From assembly GCA_947171615.1 (NCBI GenBank), contig CAMVYG010000008.1, forward strand, positions 1 to 20,828: a DNA stretch of 20,828 nucleotides. Direction: 5' to 3'. The notes under the pieces were generated by a model. That model saw nothing but the letters and a program-made list of their open reading frames with translations, was not told the origin of the DNA and searched no databases. The first letter of the stretch is position 1, and each line of letters starts with the position of its first letter. The DNA comes from an uncultured Clostridia bacterium. GTDB taxonomy: Bacteria; Bacillota; Clostridia; Oscillospirales; Acutalibacteraceae. Position numbers and translations under genes: made by a program. Of the stretch, positions 1 to 9,300 are shown piece after piece.

Positions 1-1449
1 GAAGAAAGCCAGTGGAAGCTTTTGAATTTCTTTTTCTGCCAGCGCTGCGGGTTCCCGGTGGCGGGAAAGCATGGCACCTGCCATCAGGATTTCATTGCGG
101 AGCACAACGGCGTGAAGCTCACCTTTGCAGGAGGCTGGCACGACGCGGGAGATACCTCTCAACAGGCGGCGCAGTCCGCCGAGATCGTGCAGGCCCTGTT
201 TGAAAACGCCCTGCGGGTCAAAGCAGCTTCCCGCAGTGAAACCGGTGAAAAGCTGTACCTCCGGCTGATGGAGGAAGCCCAGTGGGGGCTTGATTTCATT
301 TTGCGCACCCGCTTCGGAGACGGCTACCGCGCCACCAGCGCGGGTTCCACCCGCTGGACAGATAATCTCATGGGAAATTTTGACGATGTAAAGTGCGTGG
401 TGCACAATCATTCCTTTGAAAACTTCCTGTTTTCCGGGGTGGAAGCCTATGCGGCTTACGCCCTGCAGGACTATGATTTCCGCCTGGCAGAGCAGGCGCG
501 CAAGGCGGCAGAGGAAGATTTCTCCTTTGCGAAAGACGTTTTCGCGGCCACCGGCGTGGATCACGCCGAGATGTTCGAGCACACCTACAACAGCGGCCTT
601 TCCCAGTATTACGCCGTGATCATCTGGAGCGCAAGCTGCTTGTACCGTATAACACAGGAAGAGCAGTATGCCGCTGCCGCTCGGGAATACGCCAAAAAGC
701 TTCTGGATTGCCAGGAGCGGGGCGACTACCCCTTCGCCGGGTTCTTCTACCGGGACGAAAGCAAAAAAATGCCCGTGCATTTTAATCATCAGTCCCGGGA
801 GCACCAGTTCATGCAAGCCCTGGAGCTGCTTTGCAGAACCCAGCCCAACCACCCCGAAAAGGAGCAGTGGGAAGCTGCCATGCGCCTGTACGGCGGGTAC
901 TTGAACTATATCGTTCAAAATACCGCCCCCTATGCCATGCTGCCTGCCGGAATACACCGGGAGGACGAATGGCAGGATGAAAAGACCTTCCACTTCCTCC
1001 ATGTGGCAAGCGCCTATGAGGACGAAAAGGAAAATTACAGAGAGCAGCTTCAAAACGGCCTGCCCCTTTCAGGCGGCTTTGTGCTGCGCAACTTCCCTAT
1101 CTGGTTCTCTTTCCGGGGAAACTGCGCCGTGCTGTTGAGCATGGGCAAGGCAGCGGGGATCCTGGGCAATTATTTTGACGATGAAACCCTGCGGCAGATC
1201 GCCAGAGAACAGCTTTACTGGGTCTGGGGCAAGAACCCCTTCGGGCAGTGCCTGGTTTACGGCGCAGGACACAACTTCTGCCGCCAGTACACCGTGCATA
1301 TGGGAGATACCGTGGGCTCCGTGCCTGTGGGCATGGAAAGCCGAGGCAACGAGGACGTTCCCTATTGGCCGCAAAACAACAACGCCACCTTCCGCGAGAT
1401 CTGGATCGGTTCCTCCTGCCGCTTCCTGCAGCTCTGCGCGGAAATGTAA
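1..1449 (+). CDS. Glycoside hydrolase family 9 (cellulase-type) enzyme, 5' end missing
   Basis: The reading frame is open from the first base, so the N-terminus (signal peptide and the Ig-like domain usual in this family) lies outside the window; a TTG at 22 is in frame but is not a credible start. What remains, about 482 residues, is most of an (alpha/alpha)6-barrel GH9 catalytic domain. The segment GGWHDAGD, with aspartates encoded at 142-144 and 151-153, is the family motif that positions the nucleophilic water. Near the C-terminus, RGNEDVPYWPQNNNATF carries the expected catalytic acid Glu (codon 1351-1353). The stretch WGKNPFGQ followed by YGAGHNF is the usual GH9 substrate-cleft region. 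The family cleaves beta-1,4-glucans such as cellulose or mixed-linkage glucan; the exact substrate cannot be read from the sequence. There is no C-terminal dockerin or binding module. It stops 70 bases before a bidirectional terminator. Confidence 0.88.
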   Translation, partial: EESQWKLLNFFFCQRCGFPVAGKHGTCHQDFIAEHNGVKLTFAGGWHDAGDTSQQAAQSAEIVQALFENALRVKAASRSETGEKLYLRLMEEAQWGLDFILRTRFGDGYRATSAGSTRWTDNLMGNFDDVKCVVHNHSFENFLFSGVEAYAAYALQDYDFRLAEQARKAAEEDFSFAKDVFAATGVDHAEMFEHTYNSGLSQYYAVIIWSASCLYRITQEEQYAAAAREYAKKLLDCQERGDYPFAGFFYRDESKKMPVHFNHQSREHQFMQALELLCRTQPNHPEKEQWEAAMRLYGGYLNYIVQNTAPYAMLPAGIHREDEWQDEKTFHFLHVASAYEDEKENYREQLQNGLPLSGGFVLRNFPIWFSFRGNCAVLLSMGKAAGILGNYFDDETLRQIAREQLYWVWGKNPFGQCLVYGAGHNFCRQYTVHMGDTVGSVPVGMESRGNEDVPYWPQNNNATFREIWIGSSCRFLQLCAEM

Positions 1450-1519
1450 GCAAATAATCTTCTACAGCAAAATCCCCTGGCAGAACCGAAGGTTACTTTT
1501 ACGCCTGAAGGCACCGTCA

Positions 1520-1566
1520 AAAAAGCTCCCGGCCTGGATCATGTAGATCCAAGCCGGGAGCTTTTT
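1520..1566. terminator. Bidirectional intrinsic terminator
   Basis: A near-perfect stem pairs GCTCCCGGC with GCCGGGAGC plus an inner GGATC/GATCC, with loop ATGTA. It is flanked by an A-run on the left and a T-run on the right, so it can stop transcription in both directions. It lies between the converging GH9 gene (+) and the protease gene (-). Confidence 0.92.
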
Positions 1567-1641
1567 ATAAACCGCCGTTCTTTGCTGTTTTCAAGCGGCT
1601 GTTTTGGTGTTTTCGGCCCGATTTTGCAGCCAAAGGTGATT

Positions 1642-4600
1642 TTATTGTTTGCAGTACCGCATCAGCATGGAAGCTACCTCGGCACGTGTGGCTCTGCCCT
1701 TGGGGTCGAGAATGCCGTTTCCCTTACCGGAGATGATTCCCTGCTCCACTGCCCAGCACAGGGCGGGCTTTGCAAAGTTTGAAACCTTGTTCCGGTCTGC
1801 AAATTTATCAAGGCTTCCTTCGGAAACAGGGCTTCCTGCATAGCGGTAAAGGATCACCGCCAGCTCCTGCCGGGTGACAGGATCATTCGGCGCATACTTC
1901 GTTTCGGAACGCCCGGCGACAATGCCATTCTCCGCCGCCCAACGCACTGCTTCATAGTAGTAAGCGCCGAGCTTTACATCTGTAAAGCCCATGGAAGCTG
2001 TACTTTGGGGCTTGTTCTCCATTCTCCAGAGGATGGTCACGATCATACCTCTTGTGGTGGTCACATTGGGAGAGAAAGTAGTTTCCGAAGTGCCGGAGAT
2101 GATTTTTTCTCCGTATGCCCAGCTTACCGCATCGTAATACCAAGCCCCCTCTTTCACATCGGTGAAAGGCAGCTCCACCGGCTGGGGGTCAGGTTCTACA
2201 GGCCCAGGATCAGGCATGGGTCCGGGACCCGGATCTACCGGTCCCGGATCGGGTATCACTGGCGGCGAGGTGGGTTTTGTGGTTGGCGTGGGTTCCGGCG
2301 TCGGAGTTGGTGTTGGGTCGGGAGTAGGAGTAGGCGTCGGATCAGTGGTCGGCGTGGGGGTAGGCTCCAGCTTCGGAATACTTCTCCGATCTACAATCAC
2401 GCCGCACATGGTGCACTTCCGTACTTCCTCCCCTTCTCTGGTCGTAGTGGGAGAATTCCATATTTGCCACTCGCCGGGAATGTGGTCTATTTTGGAAGCC
2501 TCTCTTGTTTCCGTCTTACTGCACCGGGAACAGATACGCTTTTCCGTGCCAGGTTCCTTACAGGTTGGCGCTTTGGTCTGCTGCCATGCTCCGAAGTCAT
2601 GGTTCAGGGCTTCCGTATAGTCGTCACGGTAATTATCTCCGCACACAAAACAGGTGTACTCTGTAAAGCCCCGTTCCGTGCAGGTGGGATTTGTCACGGC
2701 AGAACGGTACTGATGTTCTTTCGCCGCAGTTTTTCTGGTTTCCTCTTTTTGACACCGGGAACAAGTTCGTTTTTCCTCGCCCTGATCCGTACAGGTAGGA
2801 GCTTTGATTTTCTGCCAGCTTCCATAGGCATGACCCAAAACGGGAATAATTTCCTGCTTTTTCAGCACCATGCCGCATTCCGGGCAGTGGGTCCCTGCCG
2901 TCAGACCGGTTTTTGTACAGGTGGCGGGAACCTCCGGGTCAGTTTCCTCGGTATGAACATGTTTTGGAAGTTCTTTTGTTTCAAACTCACCACAGCGGGA
3001 ACAATCCCGGCGGGCTTCTCCGAATTCGGAAACCGTGGGCACTTTTGTCTGCTCCCATTCACCCCAGCTATGTCCCAGCTTTTCTGCCAGCACGGTATGG
3101 CAGCGGGTACAAATCTGGTCATTTGTGCAGTCCGGCGCATCTCTGTCCGGGAGATGGCCCAAAGCGGCAGTCAGTTCCTCGCCGCATACCGTACAAGTCT
3201 GAGCCTTGGTACAGGCGGCAGCTTCGCCGGGGGTATGCCCCTTCGAGGGAACGATGATACTCTCCGGGGTGATCTCGTTATTCCCCTGTTCCTCCTCAAA
3301 GAGCTTTCCGCACTGCTCACAGCTCCAATGGGCTTTTTCTCCGTCCGTCGTACAGGTAACGGAAGTTTCCGGGACATAGGAAAGGTTGTGGCTCACCGTG
3401 ACGGTACGGACTTTCTCGGCGGTATTTCCCGCATGGTCTGTGACGGAATACGTCACGGTATAGGTTCCGGGAACCTTTTCCCGGATGGTGGAAATAACTT
3501 TCAGCTTGCTTTCGATCTCGCTATCCTGGTCGTCTGTGACCGTTACGCCCTTTTCTACATAGACTTCCTCACAGTGCAGCTCTACCTGCTCTTTCCCCTT
3601 CAGGGTAATGACAGGCGGCTCCTTGTCGATCCAGTTCACAGAAGCGGCTATGGTTGCCTTCGTCCCGGCGGCGTTCTGAATCTCAAATGCAAAGCTGCCG
3701 TTTTTTGTGAAAGTATAGGTGTTGCTGCCGCCGTTATTGAGAATAGTAATGCCGGAAGATACCGACAAAGTGGCGGTAACATCCTGATTGGTCATTTCAG
3801 TAATGCTATAAGAAATGGTTCCGGCAGGCAGGCTCTTATCGATCCAGTCCACCGTGGCAGTGGCGGTTCCCTTATTCCCAGCCCCATCTTTAAATTCAAA
3901 GGTGAAGCTGCCGTTTTCTGTGAACGTATGGCTCAGGCTGCCGCCGTTGTTTGTTACGGTGACATCTTCTGAGGGCGTAATCGTTGCTACCACATCTCCG
4001 TTGGTGGGCCGGGTGGTAGAATATTCCACGGTGGCGGTGGGAGCAATCGTATCCACTACCATAACCTTGCGTTCCGCTGTGGCGGTATTCTTCGCCCAGT
4101 CCTCTGCTGTGTAAGTTACGGTATAGGTTCCTACCTTTTCCGTGTTCACCTCGCTGGTATCTATGGTAAGCTTTCCGTTCAGCTTTCCGGCGATAATATC
4201 CGGGTCAAGATTGTCTGTTATTTCCGCGCCTGGTTCCTCATATTCCATTCCCCGCTCTACCGTTAGGGTCGGTTCTCCGTTCAGGGTAAGCCCGGGAGGC
4301 AGGGTATCGATATAGAAAGGCTCGGAAACGGTCTTTTTGGAAAACCTTCCGTTCCAGGAAACCGCACCATCCAGAAACACAATATTCCCCACGCCATTCT
4401 TTTCATCCAGCGAGGGAAATTGGGAAGGCCAGATAAGAATATCATATAACTCCTGGTTTTTAGGGGCAGTTACATCCCTCTTTTTGAACCCCTCTAACAC
4501 GCCGGTAAACACAATTAAATCTTCATTGATCTTAAAGTCATCCTCGAATACCGAGATCAGGTTTCCGCTTGCACCGTCCTTAATATCTGCCTGGAACAAC

Positions 4601-6204
4601 GGTTTCTGATACATTTCCCCGTTTGCGATTGATTTCGCGATGTCTACTGAAACATTTTCCAGGTTGGTGATCTCTATCACCGGTTCGCCGGTCTGAAAGC
4701 CTTTGCTGAACCCGGCGTCGATTACGGCCTTATCATTGTCCATATCCATGACGGCAAGGTATGCATCGGTTAGTCTACCGGAATATAAAGCGTTTCTGTA
4801 ATCCGCACGGTAGCCAGGTTCCTGACAGCCTGTTCCAAAATATGTTGTGTACCCGTATTGATCAGATTCATTGGTATAAAGGTCATCCGCACTGAAAATG
4901 CTGGGGTGTGTTTCATCCTTTGGGTCTCGCCTGCGCCCGCTTTTATACACCGGCATGATATACTGCCATTCCCGCTGGTACCAGCCATACTTTCCCTCGG
5001 TCATTTTGCGCTCTGTGTCGCAGTGCCATATCACCACGCCGGGGTGGTCGTATATGTTTTTGTGATAGTCTGTCGTCCCAGATGGACTTACATGCCCAGT
5101 TTGTGTAGCATTGCGGTATTCTGCAACAAAAAACTCTGTAAAGGGGAACAAAGTGGAATCAGGAATCAACACAACGGCTTTCGGGGTTTCCGTATCGGTG
5201 TAATTCTCCACGGCGGAAAGCTCTATCCTGTTGGACAGCGCCTCTTCTTTGGTCAAAATAATGGGGTCGATCCAGCCCAACAGTATCTTACTATACGCAT
5301 TTAAATACAAATTGAAGGTAGGAGCACACATAATATCGGCTAAACCTATGTCAATCCAAGCCTCATTTCGATAGTGCGTGACTGAGCCACTTGTTTGGGG
5401 AGCTTTATATCCATAATGATCCGGAAGCCCCATCATGTGCAGAATTTCATGGACTTCAGTTTCGGTATTCGCAAGGGTAAATTCCATGTTGTTCGAATCA
5501 AAAATCCGGGCATGTGTCCAAAAACCGTCTACACAGGCTTCTTTTGACTTATCCGAAATGTCTGCTATAACATTTTTTGAGAAAAAGCCCATCTCTCCTG
5601 CTAAAAAAGGAACAGATGGCATGCTTGATGGGAGAAATTGGTAGTGTATAATAAATCCATCTACCCAGCCATCTCTGTTACTGTCATAGTTTCTTGGATT
5701 CAGATCACCAGAAGATAGAAAGTATTCCAACGCCGCCTTTTGCAGTTCTTTTACCATGGACGATGTAGCATAGTATGACCCCGGATGTTCAGCACGATAA
5801 AAAAAGAGATCTGCAGTCAAATTCAGTCTCCCATAGGACAGCGCCTGAAAAGCACCGTGCACCGATTGAGTAAAAGCACCTTCAACTTGTGCTTTCTCCT
5901 CGTTAAATTCTCCGTTATAGTGATCGTCTAACGCCTGGCGCTCTGATTCTGTGAATTCCGGGCAGTCTGAAAAACTGAGGATCAGAACCGGCATTTTCAA
6001 ATTACCGGTCGAAGGCATGACATACGCTGGATCCCCGTTTTCGTAGTACTTTGAAAACCGATATCCCTCATTAGAAATCTTTTTGGAATAGCCATCTATT
6101 TGAACTTCTTCCAGTCTGTTGTCTAAAGCTGAAGCGATACATTCGTTCTGAAATGATAAGGATAAAATCAGAACCAGGAAAAATGCAAATATTCTTTTTT
6201 TCAT
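1642..6204 (-). CDS. Secreted M6-like metalloprotease with Ig-like, CxxC-repeat and SLH domains
   Basis: This 1520-residue surface protein starts at an ATG preceded by GGGAG at normal spacing. Residues 1-25 form a signal peptide (MKKR, then a hydrophobic core). Residues about 60-490 resemble the immune-inhibitor-A/M6 peptidase family, with zinc motif HEILHMMGLPDHY at 252-264 (His252, Glu253, His256; Asp262 in the third-ligand region). Next come a DUF5011-like Ig domain (about 632-718), two similar 70-residue Ig-like repeats (720-790, 792-860) and another DUF5011-like domain (862-938). Residues 950-1275 hold nine CxxC repeats, 1279-1346 a Pro/Thr/Gly linker, and 1347-1517 three S-layer homology domains, which bind secondary cell wall polymer. 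It is therefore predicted to be a cell-wall-anchored protease. It lies 97 bases downstream of the giant Ig-array gene on the same strand, so co-transcription is possible. The substrate is unknown. Confidence 0.88.
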   Translation of the reverse strand: MKKRIFAFFLVLILSLSFQNECIASALDNRLEEVQIDGYSKKISNEGYRFSKYYENGDPAYVMPSTGNLKMPVLILSFSDCPEFTESERQALDDHYNGEFNEEKAQVEGAFTQSVHGAFQALSYGRLNLTADLFFYRAEHPGSYYATSSMVKELQKAALEYFLSSGDLNPRNYDSNRDGWVDGFIIHYQFLPSSMPSVPFLAGEMGFFSKNVIADISDKSKEACVDGFWTHARIFDSNNMEFTLANTETEVHEILHMMGLPDHYGYKAPQTSGSVTHYRNEAWIDIGLADIMCAPTFNLYLNAYSKILLGWIDPIILTKEEALSNRIELSAVENYTDTETPKAVVLIPDSTLFPFTEFFVAEYRNATQTGHVSPSGTTDYHKNIYDHPGVVIWHCDTERKMTEGKYGWYQREWQYIMPVYKSGRRRDPKDETHPSIFSADDLYTNESDQYGYTTYFGTGCQEPGYRADYRNALYSGRLTDAYLAVMDMDNDKAVIDAGFSKGFQTGEPVIEITNLENVSVDIAKSIANGEMYQKPLFQADIKDGASGNLISVFEDDFKINEDLIVFTGVLEGFKKRDVTAPKNQELYDILIWPSQFPSLDEKNGVGNIVFLDGAVSWNGRFSKKTVSEPFYIDTLPPGLTLNGEPTLTVERGMEYEEPGAEITDNLDPDIIAGKLNGKLTIDTSEVNTEKVGTYTVTYTAEDWAKNTATAERKVMVVDTIAPTATVEYSTTRPTNGDVVATITPSEDVTVTNNGGSLSHTFTENGSFTFEFKDGAGNKGTATATVDWIDKSLPAGTISYSITEMTNQDVTATLSVSSGITILNNGGSNTYTFTKNGSFAFEIQNAAGTKATIAASVNWIDKEPPVITLKGKEQVELHCEEVYVEKGVTVTDDQDSEIESKLKVISTIREKVPGTYTVTYSVTDHAGNTAEKVRTVTVSHNLSYVPETSVTCTTDGEKAHWSCEQCGKLFEEEQGNNEITPESIIVPSKGHTPGEAAACTKAQTCTVCGEELTAALGHLPDRDAPDCTNDQICTRCHTVLAEKLGHSWGEWEQTKVPTVSEFGEARRDCSRCGEFETKELPKHVHTEETDPEVPATCTKTGLTAGTHCPECGMVLKKQEIIPVLGHAYGSWQKIKAPTCTDQGEEKRTCSRCQKEETRKTAAKEHQYRSAVTNPTCTERGFTEYTCFVCGDNYRDDYTEALNHDFGAWQQTKAPTCKEPGTEKRICSRCSKTETREASKIDHIPGEWQIWNSPTTTREGEEVRKCTMCGVIVDRRSIPKLEPTPTPTTDPTPTPTPDPTPTPTPEPTPTTKPTSPPVIPDPGPVDPGPGPMPDPGPVEPDPQPVELPFTDVKEGAWYYDAVSWAYGEKIISGTSETTFSPNVTTTRGMIVTILWRMENKPQSTASMGFTDVKLGAYYYEAVRWAAENGIVAGRSETKYAPNDPVTRQELAVILYRYAGSPVSEGSLDKFADRNKVSNFAKPALCWAVEQGIISGKGNGILDPKGRATRAEVASMLMRYCKQ
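2167..2370 (-). repeat. Low-complexity Pro/Thr/Gly/Asp linker
   Basis: This stretch encodes alternating PTPTPTPDPT-like and PDPGPVDPGP-like units (residues 1279-1346 of the protease). It would be an extended spacer lifting the catalytic part away from the SLH anchor. At DNA level it is a run of short imperfect direct repeats, prone to slippage and to assembly error. Confidence 0.85.
2380..3357 (-). repeat. Nine tandem Cys-rich (CxxC) repeats
   Basis: Within the protease gene, residues 950-1275 hold CxxC pairs at 962/965, 1004/1007, 1032/1035, 1068/1071, 1107/1110, 1148/1151, 1185/1188, 1225/1228 and 1264/1267. Most are preceded by a lone Cys in a PTCT-like segment and followed by a His/Trp segment such as GHAYGSW. 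The spacing (28-42 residues) resembles the Cys repeats common in secreted proteins of gut Firmicutes. Metal binding or disulfide formation is possible; neither can be decided from sequence. Confidence 0.85.
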
Positions 6205-6255
6205 AGCGACACTCCCACCAGGCGAATAAAACTCACTCTTTCAAAAGACATAAGA

Positions 6256-6291
6256 GCAACTGAGGCGGTATGCCTTCATACCGCCCGTTGC
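6256..6291 (-). terminator. Strong hairpin between the two surface-protein genes
   Basis: GGCGGTATG pairs perfectly with CATACCGCC around the loop CCTT, and an outer GCAAC/GTTGC pair extends the stem. On the - strand it is followed by CTCTTATGTCTTTT, only loosely U-rich. It could be a leaky terminator after the Ig-array gene, or an intercistronic stabiliser or processing element that sets the ratio of the two proteins. Confidence 0.6.
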
Positions 6292-6301
6292 CCTAAAAAT
6301 T

Positions 6302-9300
6302 TTATTGATTCTTCAAATACAGGGTTATAATCTGTTCTTTCACCGTACCATCTTTATACAGCCGTTCCGCCTTATATTTATGGGCGGTATATCCGGGAAC
6401 GACCTTTGCAGACTTTGCAGCCATTCGTCTAGCGCCGTTTCCATCGTCTGTGATCTGCGTCATAGACACGATCTGGCTATCCGGCTCGTCGACAAACACA
6501 AATACCATGGGCCAAATTTCATCCGGGTTTTCGAGATATACCGGCAGCTCGAAAATGCCCTCTACCACATAGAAATCGCTGACCTCGGCGTCTATCGTAT
6601 TCATGTCCCAGTTTGCTGTAAGCTCCTCTATCTCACCGTTGCTGATCAGGGCGGAAATCGTCGGGGGCAGATAATCCATGGGGTCTTCGCCTACAAACAT
6701 GTAAATATCTTCTTCGGGCACATAAGCTTCTATGATACTGTATTTTACCGTGCGTACCGCTACCTCAGCAGAAAGCTTGTTGGGGTTTTTCACATTATTG
6801 CCTACTGACAATCTGCCTTTCAGAGAATAAGTCCCAACCGTCATGGAATCATAGTCCGGGTTGTCTTCCTCCCGCAATTCAAAGCTTACGGTCTGCGTGG
6901 TTGTTGCGCCGTTTGTACAGCGAAGCGTCAAAACGGCTTCGTGGCTTACCATGGCGCTGACATCTTCAAAGCTTGTTCCCAGCTTGACTTCCCGCACTTC
7001 TGCTTCCACCGGGGCGATAGACAGGATATCGAACTCTCTGCCCAAAGTAACCGAAAGAGCGGGCTCAAGGCTTCCTACTTGAATATATGCGGGAACCTCT
7101 GTGAAAGTTCCGGTGACCGTCTGCGTAATCGGGGTATCTTCTGTAATTCCGTCCGGCAGGGGATCATAGCTTTCGGCATTCCAGCTTACCGGCAGCCATG
7201 CCGTTTTGAAGATCCCATCGGGGCCTTTCACATCCAGAGTGGCAAGCACCTGCTCCGGAATACTGGAAAGTTCTGCAAAGGGCGTGCCCTCCCGGTCAAT
7301 CGTGCTCACCGGCTCCAGGGCGGAAACCGCTGCCGGTTCCGTGATCAGCAGTACCTTGTTAAAGTTAGGCGTTTCGTCCGTTGCAACATAATCGGGCAGA
7401 GACAGAGAAGCGGTCAGAGTATACTCCCCGATACCAGTGGAGGAATACTCAGGATTTGCTTCACTTATCAGGGTAAAGGAAGCGGTGTAATCGATGGAAA
7501 CTGTTTTCCGGTCTTCCGCCACACCGGACAGGTGGAAGGTTCTTTCAAAGGCGGGAATCCCGGAATCTTCCTGCTGTGACAGGGCGGTGAGCTCTTCCAG
7601 CGTTAGCCCAGCTTTCATTGTAATCGTATCTACGCCAGCCTGAGACTGAATGGTATAGCTCACAGGAATTTTCAGAATCGACATGCTGGCGGTGATCTCT
7701 TCGCCCGCCGGCTGTTTTGCATTTTTAGGCAAATCGGTAAGGCGACCGGGAATAAGAGCGTTGGCTTCACTATCCTTATTGTAGAGGCTCCAATCCCATT
7801 CTACACTGGCTTCCACTTCAGAGCCGTCCTCTAAAACTGCAATGACTTTCTGAGGAACATTCTCGGCGTTTTCCGGGGCAACACCCTGATACATATCCAT
7901 GGCTGCCATTTTTGTGCTGACAATTTCCAGGGGTTCCCGCACGGTAACCGCAATATTGACGACAACCGGCCTTGTGGGTGTACGCATGGAAATATTTTCC
8001 GGCCAGGAAACAGTAAGGGTATAAGTTCCGCATACATCTTTCTGGGTGTTCCATTCCGGGTTTGTGCTTTCCTCTAAGAACACCCTGGAAAAGGTTCTCT
8101 TGGAAGCATTTCGGGAGTTGGTAGCAATAATGGAAATGTCACTTTTCCCCTCTGCCTCTAACTGCTGGTTCAGTTCCTCTAAAGTGGTGCCTTGGTAGAC
8201 TTCTACAGAGACGGTCTTTGGCCCGGCCTGAGCTACTTTATAATCCATGGGCGTTACCGTAATATCCAGAGAAGCTTTGATACCCTTCGGATTGATCATA
8301 TTGGAGTCCTCCGGAATTACGATCTCTCCCTCGATTCGCTGGGGAGCTTCGCCTTCTGCGGTTGCCTTGTACGGGTCAAAGGAAGCGGTATCCCAGTTTA
8401 CAGGCAAAGTTGCCGTTGCGTTGTTATCGAGATTTACAGTGACTTCTTTCGGGGGAGTAACCGTGCTGGGAATTCCGGTAAGCTCGTACTTCTTGTTCAG
8501 CGGAGCCAAATGAATGTTCTGATCTATGGTAATTGATTCGGCTTGAGCAGAGACAATAGGAATATCGCCGGGATTGTTAATCACTATTGAAAATCTTGCC
8601 TGATAGCCATTGTAGTTCTGAATCCCGCTGTCCTCCGGGATCTGGATCTCACCGAAAATGATATAGATTCCCGGTTTTTCGCCGTTGAAGCCAGAGGCCG
8701 CCACATCCCAAACGACACTCCAGTTCTGCGGCTCATCGTTGCTTACTTCTACTAAGCATGTGGAATGGTTGGTTTCCAGATATTCCTGAAGTTCTTCTGT
8801 GGTGATCTCACCTTTTTCATAGGTTGCAGAGCCTGCCTCGACATCGGAAATGATGGCAGGAGAATCTTTCACCGTGACTTGAACATTAGCCCGGTGGCCG
8901 CCGCTGGACATGTACTGCATATTTTTAAGGTTTAAATTTCCGTGAATCGTGTACACGCCCGGAACCTGCCCGTCAAATTCAGATACAGATGGATCCCAGT
9001 CAACGGGGATTTCAATTTTTCTCTTATCGCTGGTAATATAAAGTACGGTTGGCCGTTCTTTATTCAGTACCTGTTTCAACTGATCAGCAGTTGCGCCAAG
9101 TCCTATTTCCAACGGGTCGGCTTTGGGATCGAAGGAAAGAGAAATATAGTTTTGAAGCTGTATATCAATTTCCGCCATATACCCTTCCAGATTGCTGATT
9201 TTGGGATATTCAGATAAATCCAATATCCCGCGCATGGTATATGTCTGCGCATCTTTGTAATTATAGGCGTATTTATAAAGATTATAAACATCCCAGATTA

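Noticed and set aside
2240..2360. Short tandem repeats considered as a CRISPR array
   Set aside because: They are imperfect codon repeats of a Pro/Thr linker within a gene, without spacers.
2005..3972. A 655-codon open frame on the + strand opposite the protease gene
   Set aside because: It is the antisense shadow of the Cys-rich and Ig-like repeats, whose codon pattern removes stops; it has no ribosome site and a low-complexity product, while the - strand frame has clear domains.
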